A stretch of 64,000 nucleotides of DNA from contig NZ_JBFBLC010000003.1 of NCBI RefSeq assembly GCF_040702505.1, positions 124,001 through 188,000 on the forward strand, read 5' to 3'. A program made the position numbers and the translations under genes. This document shows, piece by piece, positions 54,137-64,000 of this stretch. The DNA is from Terrabacter sp040702505 (GTDB lineage: Bacteria > Actinomycetota > Actinomycetes > Actinomycetales > Dermatophilaceae). The first letter of the stretch is position 1; each line of letters opens with the position of its first letter. The notes under the pieces were generated by a model. That model did not search any database. It worked only from the letters and a program-made list of their open reading frames with translations, and was not told where the DNA came from.

Positions 54137-54169
54137 GGAGGGACCCCGCCGCTGGGGCGGGGTCCCTCC
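54137..54169 (-). terminator. kgd terminator hairpin
   Basis: GGAGGGACCCCGCC (54137-54150) pairs perfectly with GGCGGGGTCCCTCC (54156-54169), loop GCTGG, 27 nt past the kgd stop. An octamer copy (54112) follows. Confidence 0.8.
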
Positions 54170-54195
54170 TGCGTCTCGGCGCGGTGCCGACGGGC

Positions 54196-58038
<3,843 letters not shown>

Positions 58039-58093
58039 GGCGAATGCGCCTCTTTCGTTGGCTTGGGTGCGTCTGCTGCCTATACAGGGGTCA

Positions 58094-58099
58094 AGCCTA
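58094..58099 (-). promoter_or_regulatory. -10 box for kgd
   Basis: Minus-strand TAGGCT predicts a start near 58088 and a leader of about 50 nt. The 225-nt gap to the permease gene holds nothing else apart from an octamer copy at 58256. Confidence 0.4.
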
Positions 58100-58263
58100 G
58101 CCCTGAACATCGCGTTACCCACCCGGGGCTCGCAGGTCGAGAGCGGCCTGCGCCGAGGCGTTCGTCACGCCGCTCGCAGGGGTCGCCGACCACCCGGACG
58201 GGCGCCCTTGGGGGCCGGGTGATCCAGGCCGAGGCGACCCTGCCGGGGAGAGGGCGTATGCCG

Positions 58264-59067
58264 TCAGCTGATGTCGGAGCGCAGCGTGCGCCAGGTGCCC
58301 AGCCCGGCCATCACGGCGGCGTACGCGGTCAGCACGAGGGCCCCCGCCCACCAGCTCAGCTGGTGCAGCGGCTGGTTGTCGAAGCCGCCGCTCGACGACT
58401 CGAGCATCGCGCTCGTGGCGCGGCTCGGCAGGTAGGGGGCGACGTTCTTGCCCCAGTCGGTCAGCGTCAGCACCAGACCGAGCAGCGGCTCCACGATCCA
58501 GGCGACCGCCACCGAGATGAGCAGCGCGGCGACCTGGTTGGGGATGAGGATGCCGGCCCCGAGGCCGATGAGCGCCCAGAGGCCGAGCACGAGCAGCGAC
58601 AGGGCGAGCGTTCGCCAGATGGAGGGGTCGGCGAAAGGGGAGACGCCTTTGGAGGTGAGCACGAGAGTGCCGGCCCCCACCGCACCGGCGAGGGACAGCA
58701 GGCCGTAGAGCACGCCGATGACGAGCAGCGAGACCACCTTGGCGGCCATCACGCGCCCGCGGCGGGGGATCGCGAGGAAGGTCGCCGTGATGGTCTGGTG
58801 GCGGTACTCCGAGCCGATGGTGAGCACGCCGATGGCGAGCGTCAGCAGGTAGCCGACCTGAAGGCCGCCGGTGAAGACCGCCTTGGCGAGCGCCGCGTCG
58901 GTCCGCGGCACGGCCCCGGCCTGAGGCCCCCGCGCGGCGGAGCTGGTGAAGAAGAACGCGAAGAGCAGGGCGAAGGCGGCGCCGCTGACGAGGACGGCGA
59001 TGGCCATGCCCCACCACAGGCGCGTGGTGAAGAGCTTGCGCAGCTCGGCGTGGACGGCGGCCCTCAT
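58264..59067 (-). CDS. ABC-2-type exporter permease
   Basis: 267 aa, six membrane helices: GMAIAVLVSGAAFALLFAFFF near residue 20, VGYLLTLAIGVLTIGSEYRH near 71, then VVSLLVIGVLYGLLSLAG, ALSLLVLGLWALIGLGAGILI, LLISVAVAWIVEPLLGLVL and WAGALVLTAYAAVMAGL. The GSEYRHQTITATFLAIPRRGRV loop is the conserved coupling region of this permease type. It pairs with the ATPase gene upstream (4-nt ATGA overlap). Substrate unknown; relatives export drugs or lipids. Confidence 0.88.
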   Translation of the reverse strand: MRAAVHAELRKLFTTRLWWGMAIAVLVSGAAFALLFAFFFTSSAARGPQAGAVPRTDAALAKAVFTGGLQVGYLLTLAIGVLTIGSEYRHQTITATFLAIPRRGRVMAAKVVSLLVIGVLYGLLSLAGAVGAGTLVLTSKGVSPFADPSIWRTLALSLLVLGLWALIGLGAGILIPNQVAALLISVAVAWIVEPLLGLVLTLTDWGKNVAPYLPSRATSAMLESSSGGFDNQPLHQLSWWAGALVLTAYAAVMAGLGTWRTLRSDIS

Positions 59068-60107
59068 CGGACGCCTCCTTCGTGGTCGTCGCCCTGCGGC
59101 GGCGTCGGGTCGGCGAGCAGGGCCGGGTCGATGGGCGCACCGCTCGGGGGTGGCAGGTCGACCGGCGCACCGGTCGGCGGCTGACCGAGGTTGCGGTTGC
59201 GGTGCTCGTCGCGCTCGGTGAGGTTGAAGAAGAGCTCCTCGAGGTGCGTCTGCTCGGCGCGCAGCTCGTGGATGGCGACGTCGCTCGCGTGCGCCACGTC
59301 GCCGACGACGGCGAGGTCCTCGGTGGTCACGCGCAGGCCGCGTCCGCTGGGGGTGACGGCGAGGCCGCGCTGCCGCAGCGACTCCGTGAGCCGTTCCGGG
59401 TCGGAGGTGCGCACGTAGGCCGTGGGCTCGCCACGCAGCTCGGCGACGGTGCCCTGCGCGACGCGCTTGCCGTTGGCGATGATGACGACGTCGTCGACCG
59501 TCTGCTCGACCTCGGAGAGCATGTGGCTGGAGATCAGCAGGGTGCGGCCCTCGTCGGCGAGGTGGCGCAGGAAGCCGCGGAGCCAGCGGATCCCCTCGGG
59601 GTCGAGGCCGTTGGCGGGCTCGTCGAGGATGATGACGCGCGGGTCGCCCACGAGGGCGGCGGCCAGGCCGAGCCGTTGGCGCATGCCGAGCGAGTAGCCG
59701 CCGGCGCGCTTGCGCGCGGCGGCCGGGATGCCGACGAGCTCGAGCAGCTCGTCGACCCGTCGGTCCGGGACGCCCGCGACGGCGGCCTGGACGCGCAGGT
59801 GGTCGCGCCCGGTGCGTCCGGGATGGAAGTTCGTCGCCTCGAGGGCCGACCCGACCACGGTGAGGGGGTTGGGGATGTCGACGTAGCGGTGGCCGTCGAT
59901 GGTGGCCGATCCCGCGGTCGGCCGGACGAGACCGAGGAGCATGCGCAGGGTCGTCGTCTTGCCGCTGCCGTTGGGGCCCAGGAAGCCGGTGATCCGGCCC
60001 GGCTCGACGTCGAGGTCGAGGTGGTCGACGGCCGTGAGCGAGCCGAAGCGCTTCGTCAGCCCGCGCACCTCGATGCGCCCGGCCACCTCCGGTCGTCCAG
60101 CCGCCAC
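59064..60107 (-). CDS. ABC exporter ATP-binding protein
   Basis: 347 aa. Walker A GFLGPNGSGKTTTLRMLLGL near residue 48, signature YSLGMRQRLGLAAALVG, Walker B VIILDEPANGLDPEG and switch LLISSHMLSEVEQ. The C-terminal 100 residues form the regulatory extension common in DRA/NodI-type exporters, ending in a disordered Pro-rich tail. GTG 60107 is used because GGAGGG lies 6 nt upstream; the frame runs on to 60302 without similarity. Makes a two-gene exporter with the permease. Confidence 0.92.
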   Translation of the reverse strand: MAAGRPEVAGRIEVRGLTKRFGSLTAVDHLDLDVEPGRITGFLGPNGSGKTTTLRMLLGLVRPTAGSATIDGHRYVDIPNPLTVVGSALEATNFHPGRTGRDHLRVQAAVAGVPDRRVDELLELVGIPAAARKRAGGYSLGMRQRLGLAAALVGDPRVIILDEPANGLDPEGIRWLRGFLRHLADEGRTLLISSHMLSEVEQTVDDVVIIANGKRVAQGTVAELRGEPTAYVRTSDPERLTESLRQRGLAVTPSGRGLRVTTEDLAVVGDVAHASDVAIHELRAEQTHLEELFFNLTERDEHRNRNLGQPPTGAPVDLPPPSGAPIDPALLADPTPPQGDDHEGGVR

Positions 60108-60245
60108 CGTGATCCCTCCGTCAAGGTCCGTCGGCCCACCCGGCGGGCCGGCGTCGTTGCGCGCCCAACTCAACCACACGGCATACCCAGCCTCCATGCA
60201 GGTGCATGTGGCACGGCGGGACGCGCCGGTGTCACCCGCGATCCC

Positions 60246-60251
60246 TATAGT
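60246..60251 (+). promoter_or_regulatory. -10 box of the CNNM operon
   Basis: TATAGT, one of the strongest -10 boxes in the window, ends 9 nt before ATG 60261. No clear -35. Confidence 0.5.
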
Positions 60252-60260
60252 GGGCTGACC

Positions 60261-60335
60261 ATGACCTCGCTTCGCGACCAGGGCCCGGCCCGCTGCGGCC
60301 ACCCCAGCCCGACCCGACCGGAGGTCCGCCGGTGA
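60261..60335 (+). CDS. Possible leader peptide upstream of the CNNM genes
   Basis: 24 codons: M-T-S-L-R-D-Q-G-P-A-R-C-G-H-P-S-P-T-R-P-E-V-R-R, then TGA. ATG 60261 lies 9 nt after the TATAGT box, so it would be leaderless. Its stop overlaps the GTG of the next gene (GTGA), so its translation would couple to that gene. Four Pro and five Arg in 24 residues is high, and the second half is Pro/Arg-rich. Short Pro-rich leaders control some Mg2+ transport genes by ribosome stalling (for example mgtL). The comparison is inference; the ORF could also be chance. Confidence 0.4.
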   Translation: MTSLRDQGPARCGHPSPTRPEVRR

Positions 60336-61723
60336 CGGAGTGGCTCCTCGTCCTCGGGGCCGTGGTGCTCACGGCCGGCACCGCCCTCTTCGTGGCCGCC
60401 GAGTTCTCGCTCGTGGCCATCGATCGCCCGACCGTGCAGCGCGCCATCGACGAGGGCGACTCCCGAGCCCGCGTCGTGCTGCAGTCGATCAAGCAGCTGT
60501 CCACGCAGCTGTCGGCGGCGCAGGTCGGCATCACGATCACGACCCTCGTCGTCGGCTACCTGGCGCAGCCCTCCATCGGCGCACTGCTCTCGGGCCCCCT
60601 CGCGGCCCTGGGCCTCGGGGCGGGCGCGGTGGAGGCGGTCTCCAGCGCCCTGGCCCTGGCCATCGCGACGGTCTTCTCGATGGTGTTCGGCGAGCTGCTC
60701 CCGCAGTTCCTCGGCATCTCCGCCCCACTGGCGACCGCCAAGGTGGTGGCCCTGCCGGTGCGCGTGTTCGCCGTGATCGCCAAGCCCCTCATCGTCCTGC
60801 TCAACGGCTCGGCCAACCGCTTCCTGCGCTCGCTCGGCATCGAGCCGCAGGAGGAGCTGTCGGGGGCGCGCACCCCCCAGGAGCTCGCCAGCCTCGTGCA
60901 GCGCTCGGCCGAGGCCGGCACGCTCGACGTCACGACTGCGCGCATGCTGACCCGTTCGCTCGGTTTCGGCGAACGCACCGCCGACGATGTCATGACGCCG
61001 CGCGTGCGCTCGATCGGCATCCACCGCGACGAGTCGGCCGACGACGTCCTGCGCCTCTCACGCCGCACCGGGCACTCCCGGTTCCCCGTGCTCGGCGACG
61101 ACTGGGACGACGTCGACGGGGTGGTGCACGTCAAGAAGGCGATGGCCGTGCCGCACGACCGCCGCAAGGACGTGCCCGTCTCGGCCCTGATGTCCGACCG
61201 TCTCGTCGTGCCCGAGACGATCCGGCTCGACCCGCTGCTGCGCCAGCTGCGTGAGGGCGGCTTCCAGATGGCCGTCGTCGTCGACGAGTACGGCGGCACC
61301 TCCGGCATCGTCACGCTCGAGGACGTCGTCGAGGAGATCGTCGGCGAGGTCTCCGACGAGCACGACCGCAGCCGCCAGGGCGGCCGCGAGCTCGTCGACG
61401 GGTCCTGGACGGTGCCCGGCCTGTGGCGGCCCGACGAGGTGCGCGACGCGTTCGACGCCGACGTGCCCGACGGCTCCACCTACGAGACGATGGGCGGCTT
61501 CGTCATGACCAGCCTCGGCCGGGTGCCGGTCGTCGGTGACGAGGTCACCGTGCCCGGCTGGCGCATCCACGTCGTCGGCATGGAGGGCCGGCGGGTCGAC
61601 CGGCTGCGCTTCGTGCCCGACCCCGACTCGCTGCCCGCGGAGGGCGACGCGACCGGTGACGGACACGACGAGCCGAGCGGCACGCGTACGCCCTCGGCCG
61701 GGAAGGCGGGGGAGCGCTCGTGA
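60332..61723 (+). CDS. CNNM/CorC-family (hemolysin-type) transporter with CBS domains
   Basis: 463 aa. DUF21 membrane domain with three to four helices (LLVLGAVVLTAGTALFVAAEFSLVAID, SAAQVGITITTLVVGYLAQPSIG, SALALAIATVFSMVFGELLPQFLGIS). Then a CBS pair (ERTADDVMTPRVRSIGIHRDESADDVLRLSRRTGHSRFPV; VPVSALMSDRLVVPETIRLDPLL, ending VVDEYGGTSGIVTLEDVVEEIVGEV). Last comes a CorC_HlyC domain (GSWTVPGLWRPDEVRDAF). CNNM/CorC proteins export Mg2+ or act in metal resistance. GTG 60332 has GGAGGT 7 nt upstream as well as the leader ORF overlap. It overlaps the next gene by 4 nt. Confidence 0.88.
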   Translation: MTEWLLVLGAVVLTAGTALFVAAEFSLVAIDRPTVQRAIDEGDSRARVVLQSIKQLSTQLSAAQVGITITTLVVGYLAQPSIGALLSGPLAALGLGAGAVEAVSSALALAIATVFSMVFGELLPQFLGISAPLATAKVVALPVRVFAVIAKPLIVLLNGSANRFLRSLGIEPQEELSGARTPQELASLVQRSAEAGTLDVTTARMLTRSLGFGERTADDVMTPRVRSIGIHRDESADDVLRLSRRTGHSRFPVLGDDWDDVDGVVHVKKAMAVPHDRRKDVPVSALMSDRLVVPETIRLDPLLRQLREGGFQMAVVVDEYGGTSGIVTLEDVVEEIVGEVSDEHDRSRQGGRELVDGSWTVPGLWRPDEVRDAFDADVPDGSTYETMGGFVMTSLGRVPVVGDEVTVPGWRIHVVGMEGRRVDRLRFVPDPDSLPAEGDATGDGHDEPSGTRTPSAGKAGERS

Positions 61724-62757
61724 GCGGCCCGTGGGTCTACCTCGTGTCCGTCCTGCTGCTCTTCGGCAACGCCTTCTTCGTCGGGGCCGAGTTCGCGGCC
61801 ATGGCGGTGCGCCGCTCGACGCTCGAGCCGCTCGCCGACGGTGGCAGCAAGCGGGCGCAGTCGTGTCTGCTCGCCCTCGAACGGCTCGGGTCGATGCTGG
61901 CGACCGCCCAGCTCGGCATCACGGTGTGCTCGGTCGGCCTCGGCGCCCTCGCCGAGGCGGCGCTGCACCACCTCTTCGAGCCGATCTTCCACGCGTGGTC
62001 GCTGTCCGACGCCTGGGCGAGCGGGGTGGCGCTCGCGCTGGCGCTGCTCATCGTGTCCTACCTGCACGTCGTCGTCGGTGAGATGATCCCGAAGAACCTC
62101 GCCATCGCGGGGCCCGACCGTGCCGCCCTCCTGCTCGTGCCCCCGCTCTTCTTCATCGCGCGGGCGCTGCGGCCGCTCGTGCACGCCATGGAGGCCGTGG
62201 CCAAGTGGCTGGTCCGGCTCTTCCGCGTCGAGCCCAAGGACGAGCTGACCTCGGCGTTCACCGTGGAGGAGGTGGCGCACATCGTCGGTGAGTCCCGCCG
62301 CGAGGGCCTCATCGAGGAGGAGCGCCACGGCCTGGTGGCCAAGACGCTGGAGTTCTCCGACAAGCTCGCCCGGGACGTGGCCGTCGACGTCGCGTCGCTC
62401 AAGACCGTCACCCTCGGGGCGACCCCGGCCGACATCGAGCGGCTCGTCGCCAAGCACGGCTTCTCCCGCTATCCCGTCCTCGACGCCGCGGGCGAGATCG
62501 CCGGCTACATCCACCTCAAGGACGTGCTCTACGCCGACGACGAGCGGCACGAGCTGCCCGTCCCACCCAAGCGGGTGCGGCGCCTCGCGACGGTGCGCGC
62601 CGACGACGAGATCGAGGACGTCCTCGCCACGATGCAGCTGACCGGTGCCCACCTGGCCCGTGTCGTCGACGGGGACGCCGTCGTGAGCGGCGTCGTGTTC
62701 CTCGAGGACGTCCTCGAGGAGCTCGTGGGCGAGGTCACCGACACGACCCAGCGCTGA
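61720..62757 (+). CDS. Second CNNM/CorC-family transporter, shorter form
   Basis: 345 aa. DUF21 membrane domain (YLVSVLLLFGNAFFVGAEFAAMAVRRSTLEPL, LATAQLGITVCSVGLGALAE, GEMIPKNLAIAGPDRA) and CBS region (LARDVAVDVASLKTVTLGATPADIERLVAKHGFSRYPVLD, then VDGDAVVSGVVFLEDVLEELVGEV). No CorC_HlyC domain, unlike its neighbour. Two adjacent family members with different tails often form a heteromer, so the pair may work as one transporter; this is inference. GTG start coupled to the first by GTGA. Confidence 0.86.
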   Translation: MSGPWVYLVSVLLLFGNAFFVGAEFAAMAVRRSTLEPLADGGSKRAQSCLLALERLGSMLATAQLGITVCSVGLGALAEAALHHLFEPIFHAWSLSDAWASGVALALALLIVSYLHVVVGEMIPKNLAIAGPDRAALLLVPPLFFIARALRPLVHAMEAVAKWLVRLFRVEPKDELTSAFTVEEVAHIVGESRREGLIEEERHGLVAKTLEFSDKLARDVAVDVASLKTVTLGATPADIERLVAKHGFSRYPVLDAAGEIAGYIHLKDVLYADDERHELPVPPKRVRRLATVRADDEIEDVLATMQLTGAHLARVVDGDAVVSGVVFLEDVLEELVGEVTDTTQR

Positions 62758-62763
62758 CGTCCG

Positions 62764-63381
62764 TCAGCCGGGGTGGCTGTGCAGCCAGCGAAGGTATGCC
62801 GCCCCGCGCGGTGACAGCTCGTAGCCGACGTCGTGGCTGATGGTCAGGCCCAAGGCCTTCAGCTTGCGGATGTCGGCCTTCATCGGCAGCAGGTCGACGC
62901 CGCGCAGGGTCGCCAGTTCCTTGGAGACCACGTGCGGGTTGTCGCGGATCCACTCGAGGATCTCCCGCGTCCACGGACCCGTCGGCCTGGCATCGAGGCG
63001 GGCGAGGCGTGCCGCGATGCCGGCCAGCTCGTCCTCGTCGGGGATGCTGGCGCGCAGCTCGAGCCGCGGGTCCTCACCCGCCCAGCTGAGCCGGATCCGG
63101 TAGACCGTGTCGCCGCCACGGCCACCGCGGGCCGACGGCTTGGCCGTCTTGGGCGCCAGCGCGCGCCGCAGGGCGGCGAGGTCCTTGGCGCCGGCGGTTC
63201 GGGCGTCGCGCTCGGTGAGGCGATCCGGGTCGCGCACCCGGCTGACGGAGTCGAAGCGAACAAGGCCGGCCGGGGTCAGCTGCAGGCCGCCCACCTTGAC
63301 GCGTGGGGCGTCCCAGCGGCGGAAGGCCTGGGTGACGGTGCCGTCGCGGATGCCCTCGGCGATTGGCTTCGAGATGAGCAC
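62764..63381 (-). CDS. ASCH-like protein with a winged-helix C-terminus
   Basis: 205 aa. The N-terminus MLISKPIAEGIRDGTVTQAFRRWDAPRVKVGG followed by FDSVSRV resembles the ASCH/PUA-like RNA-binding fold (a conserved G-T/K-T-Q-x-x-R-R-W turn). A basic Gly-rich linker follows. The last 70 residues (WTREILEWIRDNPHVVSKELATL, then MKADIRKLKALGLTISHDVGYELSPRGAAYL) look like a winged helix. It is probably a nucleic-acid-binding protein. Convergent with the CNNM pair, 6 nt apart. Octamer copy at 62794 inside it uses GCA. Confidence 0.6.
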   Translation of the reverse strand: MLISKPIAEGIRDGTVTQAFRRWDAPRVKVGGLQLTPAGLVRFDSVSRVRDPDRLTERDARTAGAKDLAALRRALAPKTAKPSARGGRGGDTVYRIRLSWAGEDPRLELRASIPDEDELAGIAARLARLDARPTGPWTREILEWIRDNPHVVSKELATLRGVDLLPMKADIRKLKALGLTISHDVGYELSPRGAAYLRWLHSHPG

Positions 63382-63436
63382 GGCATCACTGTCGCAGACG
63401 CTGCCCCCCCGGCAGGGCTCCGATCGCGGGCGTGAG

Positions 63437-63484
63437 ACGAAGGCCGTCTTCTCGGCGCTTCGCGCTCGACAAGACGGCCTTCGT
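63437..63484 (-). repeat. Degenerate copy of the tRNA-Arg terminator hairpin
   Basis: ACGAAGGCCGTCTT (63437-63450) pairs with AAGACGGCCTTCGT (63471-63484); the loop holds a nested GCGC-TTC-GCGC hairpin. Same architecture as the hairpin at 63565-63614, placed just past the tRNA-like element at 63492-63558. Confidence 0.65.
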
Positions 63485-63491
63485 TCGTTGG

Positions 63492-63558
63492 TGCCCCCGG
63501 CAGGACTCCGGTTCCTTCCTCGTTCCTCGGAAGCAACCTCCCCGAAGCCCTCGGGGGC
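63492..63558 (-). pseudogene. tRNA-like remnant beside tRNA-Arg
   Basis: On the minus strand the segment starts GCCCCCG and ends CGGGGGC-A with ACCGGAGTCCTGC before it, like the acceptor stem and T-arm of the intact tRNA-Arg. The middle (67 nt in all) has lost the D and anticodon arms. A third, shorter trace of the 3' end is at 63402-63417. Confidence 0.55.
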
Positions 63559-63564
63559 ACGACG

Positions 63565-63614
63565 ACGAAGGGCCGACCTGAGCGGCGCTCCGCGCCATCA
63601 GGTCGGCCCTTCGT
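63565..63614 (-). terminator. tRNA-Arg terminator hairpin
   Basis: ACGAAGGGCCGACCTGA (63565-63581) pairs perfectly with TCAGGTCGGCCCTTCGT (63598-63614), 17 bp; the loop contains GGCGC-TCC-GCGCC. It ends 9 nt past the tRNA 3' end. Confidence 0.75.
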
Positions 63615-63622
63615 TTCGTCTG

Positions 63623-63694
63623 TGCCCCCGGCAGGATTCGAACCTGCGCTCCCGCCTCCGGAGGGCGGTGCTCTATCCCCTGAGCTACGGGGGC
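63623..63694 (-). tRNA. tRNA-Arg (anticodon CCG)
   Basis: 72-nt cloverleaf on the minus strand: acceptor GCCCCCG/CGGGGGC with discriminator A, D arm GCTC/GAGC, anticodon stem CCGCC/GGCGG around loop CTCCGGA, T arm GCAGG-TTCGAAT-CCTGC. The anticodon CCG (63661-63659) reads the Arg codon CGG. CCA is not encoded. A perfect hairpin follows 9 nt downstream. Confidence 0.95.
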
Positions 63695-63805
63695 GACACG
63701 CACTTTCATGCGCTCGGTGAGATTAGCAGCAGTGCGCGACGAACACTCAATCACCCGCCCCTCGAGCCGCATCCGGCCCCGTCAGGCTCTCGGCGGGCCC
63801 CCTCG

Positions 63806-63811
63806 TAGACT
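63806..63811 (+). promoter_or_regulatory. -10 box, leaderless start of the last gene
   Basis: TAGACT ends 7 nt before ATG 63819. Confidence 0.5.
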
Positions 63812-63818
63812 CGCCCGC

Positions 63819-64000
63819 ATGACCCCGGAGCAGCTGCGCGCCCTCCTGGCGCAGGTCGTGGCCGAGGCCGTCGCGTCCGCAGAGCTGCCGACCGCTGCGA
63901 CGCAGGGGCCTCCGGAGGGTCCGCTCTTCCGCCCGACGGATCCACGGGTCGCCGGTGTCGTGGCCGACTGGGTCACACCCGTCGCCCAGCGCTGGTCGCC
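63819..64000 (+). CDS. N-terminal fragment of an unidentified protein (partial)
   Basis: 60 complete codons, open at the window edge: MTPEQLRALLAQVVAEAVASAEL, then GPLFRPTDPRVAGVVADWVTPVAQRW. The opening helix and the later RPTDP segment recall the N-terminal domain of arginyl-tRNA synthetase or a DALR anticodon-binding protein. A tRNA-Arg gene next to argS is common in actinobacteria. Similarity is too short to decide. The start is supported by a -10 box 7 nt upstream. Confidence 0.45.
   Translation, partial: MTPEQLRALLAQVVAEAVASAELPTAATQGPPEGPLFRPTDPRVAGVVADWVTPVAQRWS

Overview
The window is very G+C-rich (about 70%), densely coded DNA with short or overlapping gene junctions and many GTG starts. 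The gene set is that of an actinobacterium: two WhiB proteins, coenzyme F420 genes (fbiA, fbiB), mycothione reductase, MtrA-MtrB-LpqB, a Kgd-type 2-oxoglutarate decarboxylase, a very large NAD-dependent glutamate dehydrogenase, PdtaS and a WS/DGAT acyltransferase. I infer a Micrococcales member, probably Intrasporangiaceae-like (Janibacter or Terrabacter relatives), with chromosomal housekeeping DNA throughout. I see no insertion sequence, prophage, CRISPR array or origin.

Layout. 1-8.5 kb: a dehydrogenase, the F420 pair fbiA-fbiB (minus), whiB2-like, and a large membrane glycosyltransferase with a DUF5719 partner. 8.5-16.5 kb: a metallopeptidase-like protein, DUF3499, manB, a Trm112-like protein, a SIS protein, mycothione reductase, a DUF808 protein and ahcY. 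16.6-30.3 kb: a GT-C-like membrane protein, a lipoprotein, mtrA-mtrB-lpqB, comF-like, hpf, a response regulator, a YcaQ-like glycosylase and secA. From fbiA to secA the order broadly follows the Mycobacterium tuberculosis Rv3240c-Rv3262 region as I remember it, with manA missing and several insertions. 30.4-35.3 kb: a cluster of a Rv3235-like protein, a LysM membrane protein, an excisionase-type HTH protein, a CpaB-like SAF protein and a CpaE/MinD-like ATPase. 35.4-44.8 kb: a membrane protein with a cupredoxin-like lipoprotein, WS/DGAT, a Nudix-kinase fusion, an SGNH hydrolase, pruA and small hypotheticals. 45-60 kb: the glutamate dehydrogenase, pdtaS next to whiB1, a second SGNH hydrolase, kgd and an ABC exporter. 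60.2-64 kb: two CNNM/CorC-type transporters behind a possible leader peptide, an ASCH-like protein, tRNA-Arg(CCG) with decayed copies, and the start of one more gene.

Many genes start 6-8 nt after a TAnnnT -10 box, so leaderless transcription looks common. Most translational units are coupled by 4-nt overlaps (GTGA/ATGA), and strong hairpin terminators close the main units.

The most unusual signal is a dispersed octamer, CGGCATAC (reverse complement GTATGCCG). I find 27 copies by eye, roughly equal on both strands, in intergenic DNA and inside genes. In genes it repeatedly forces codons that are rare here (GCA, TAT, ATA). Other points worth checking are a Pro/Arg-rich 24-codon leader ORF coupled to the CNNM genes, tRNA-like remnants beside tRNA-Arg, an FbiB without a recognisable nitroreductase domain, and the incomplete Tad-like cluster after secA.
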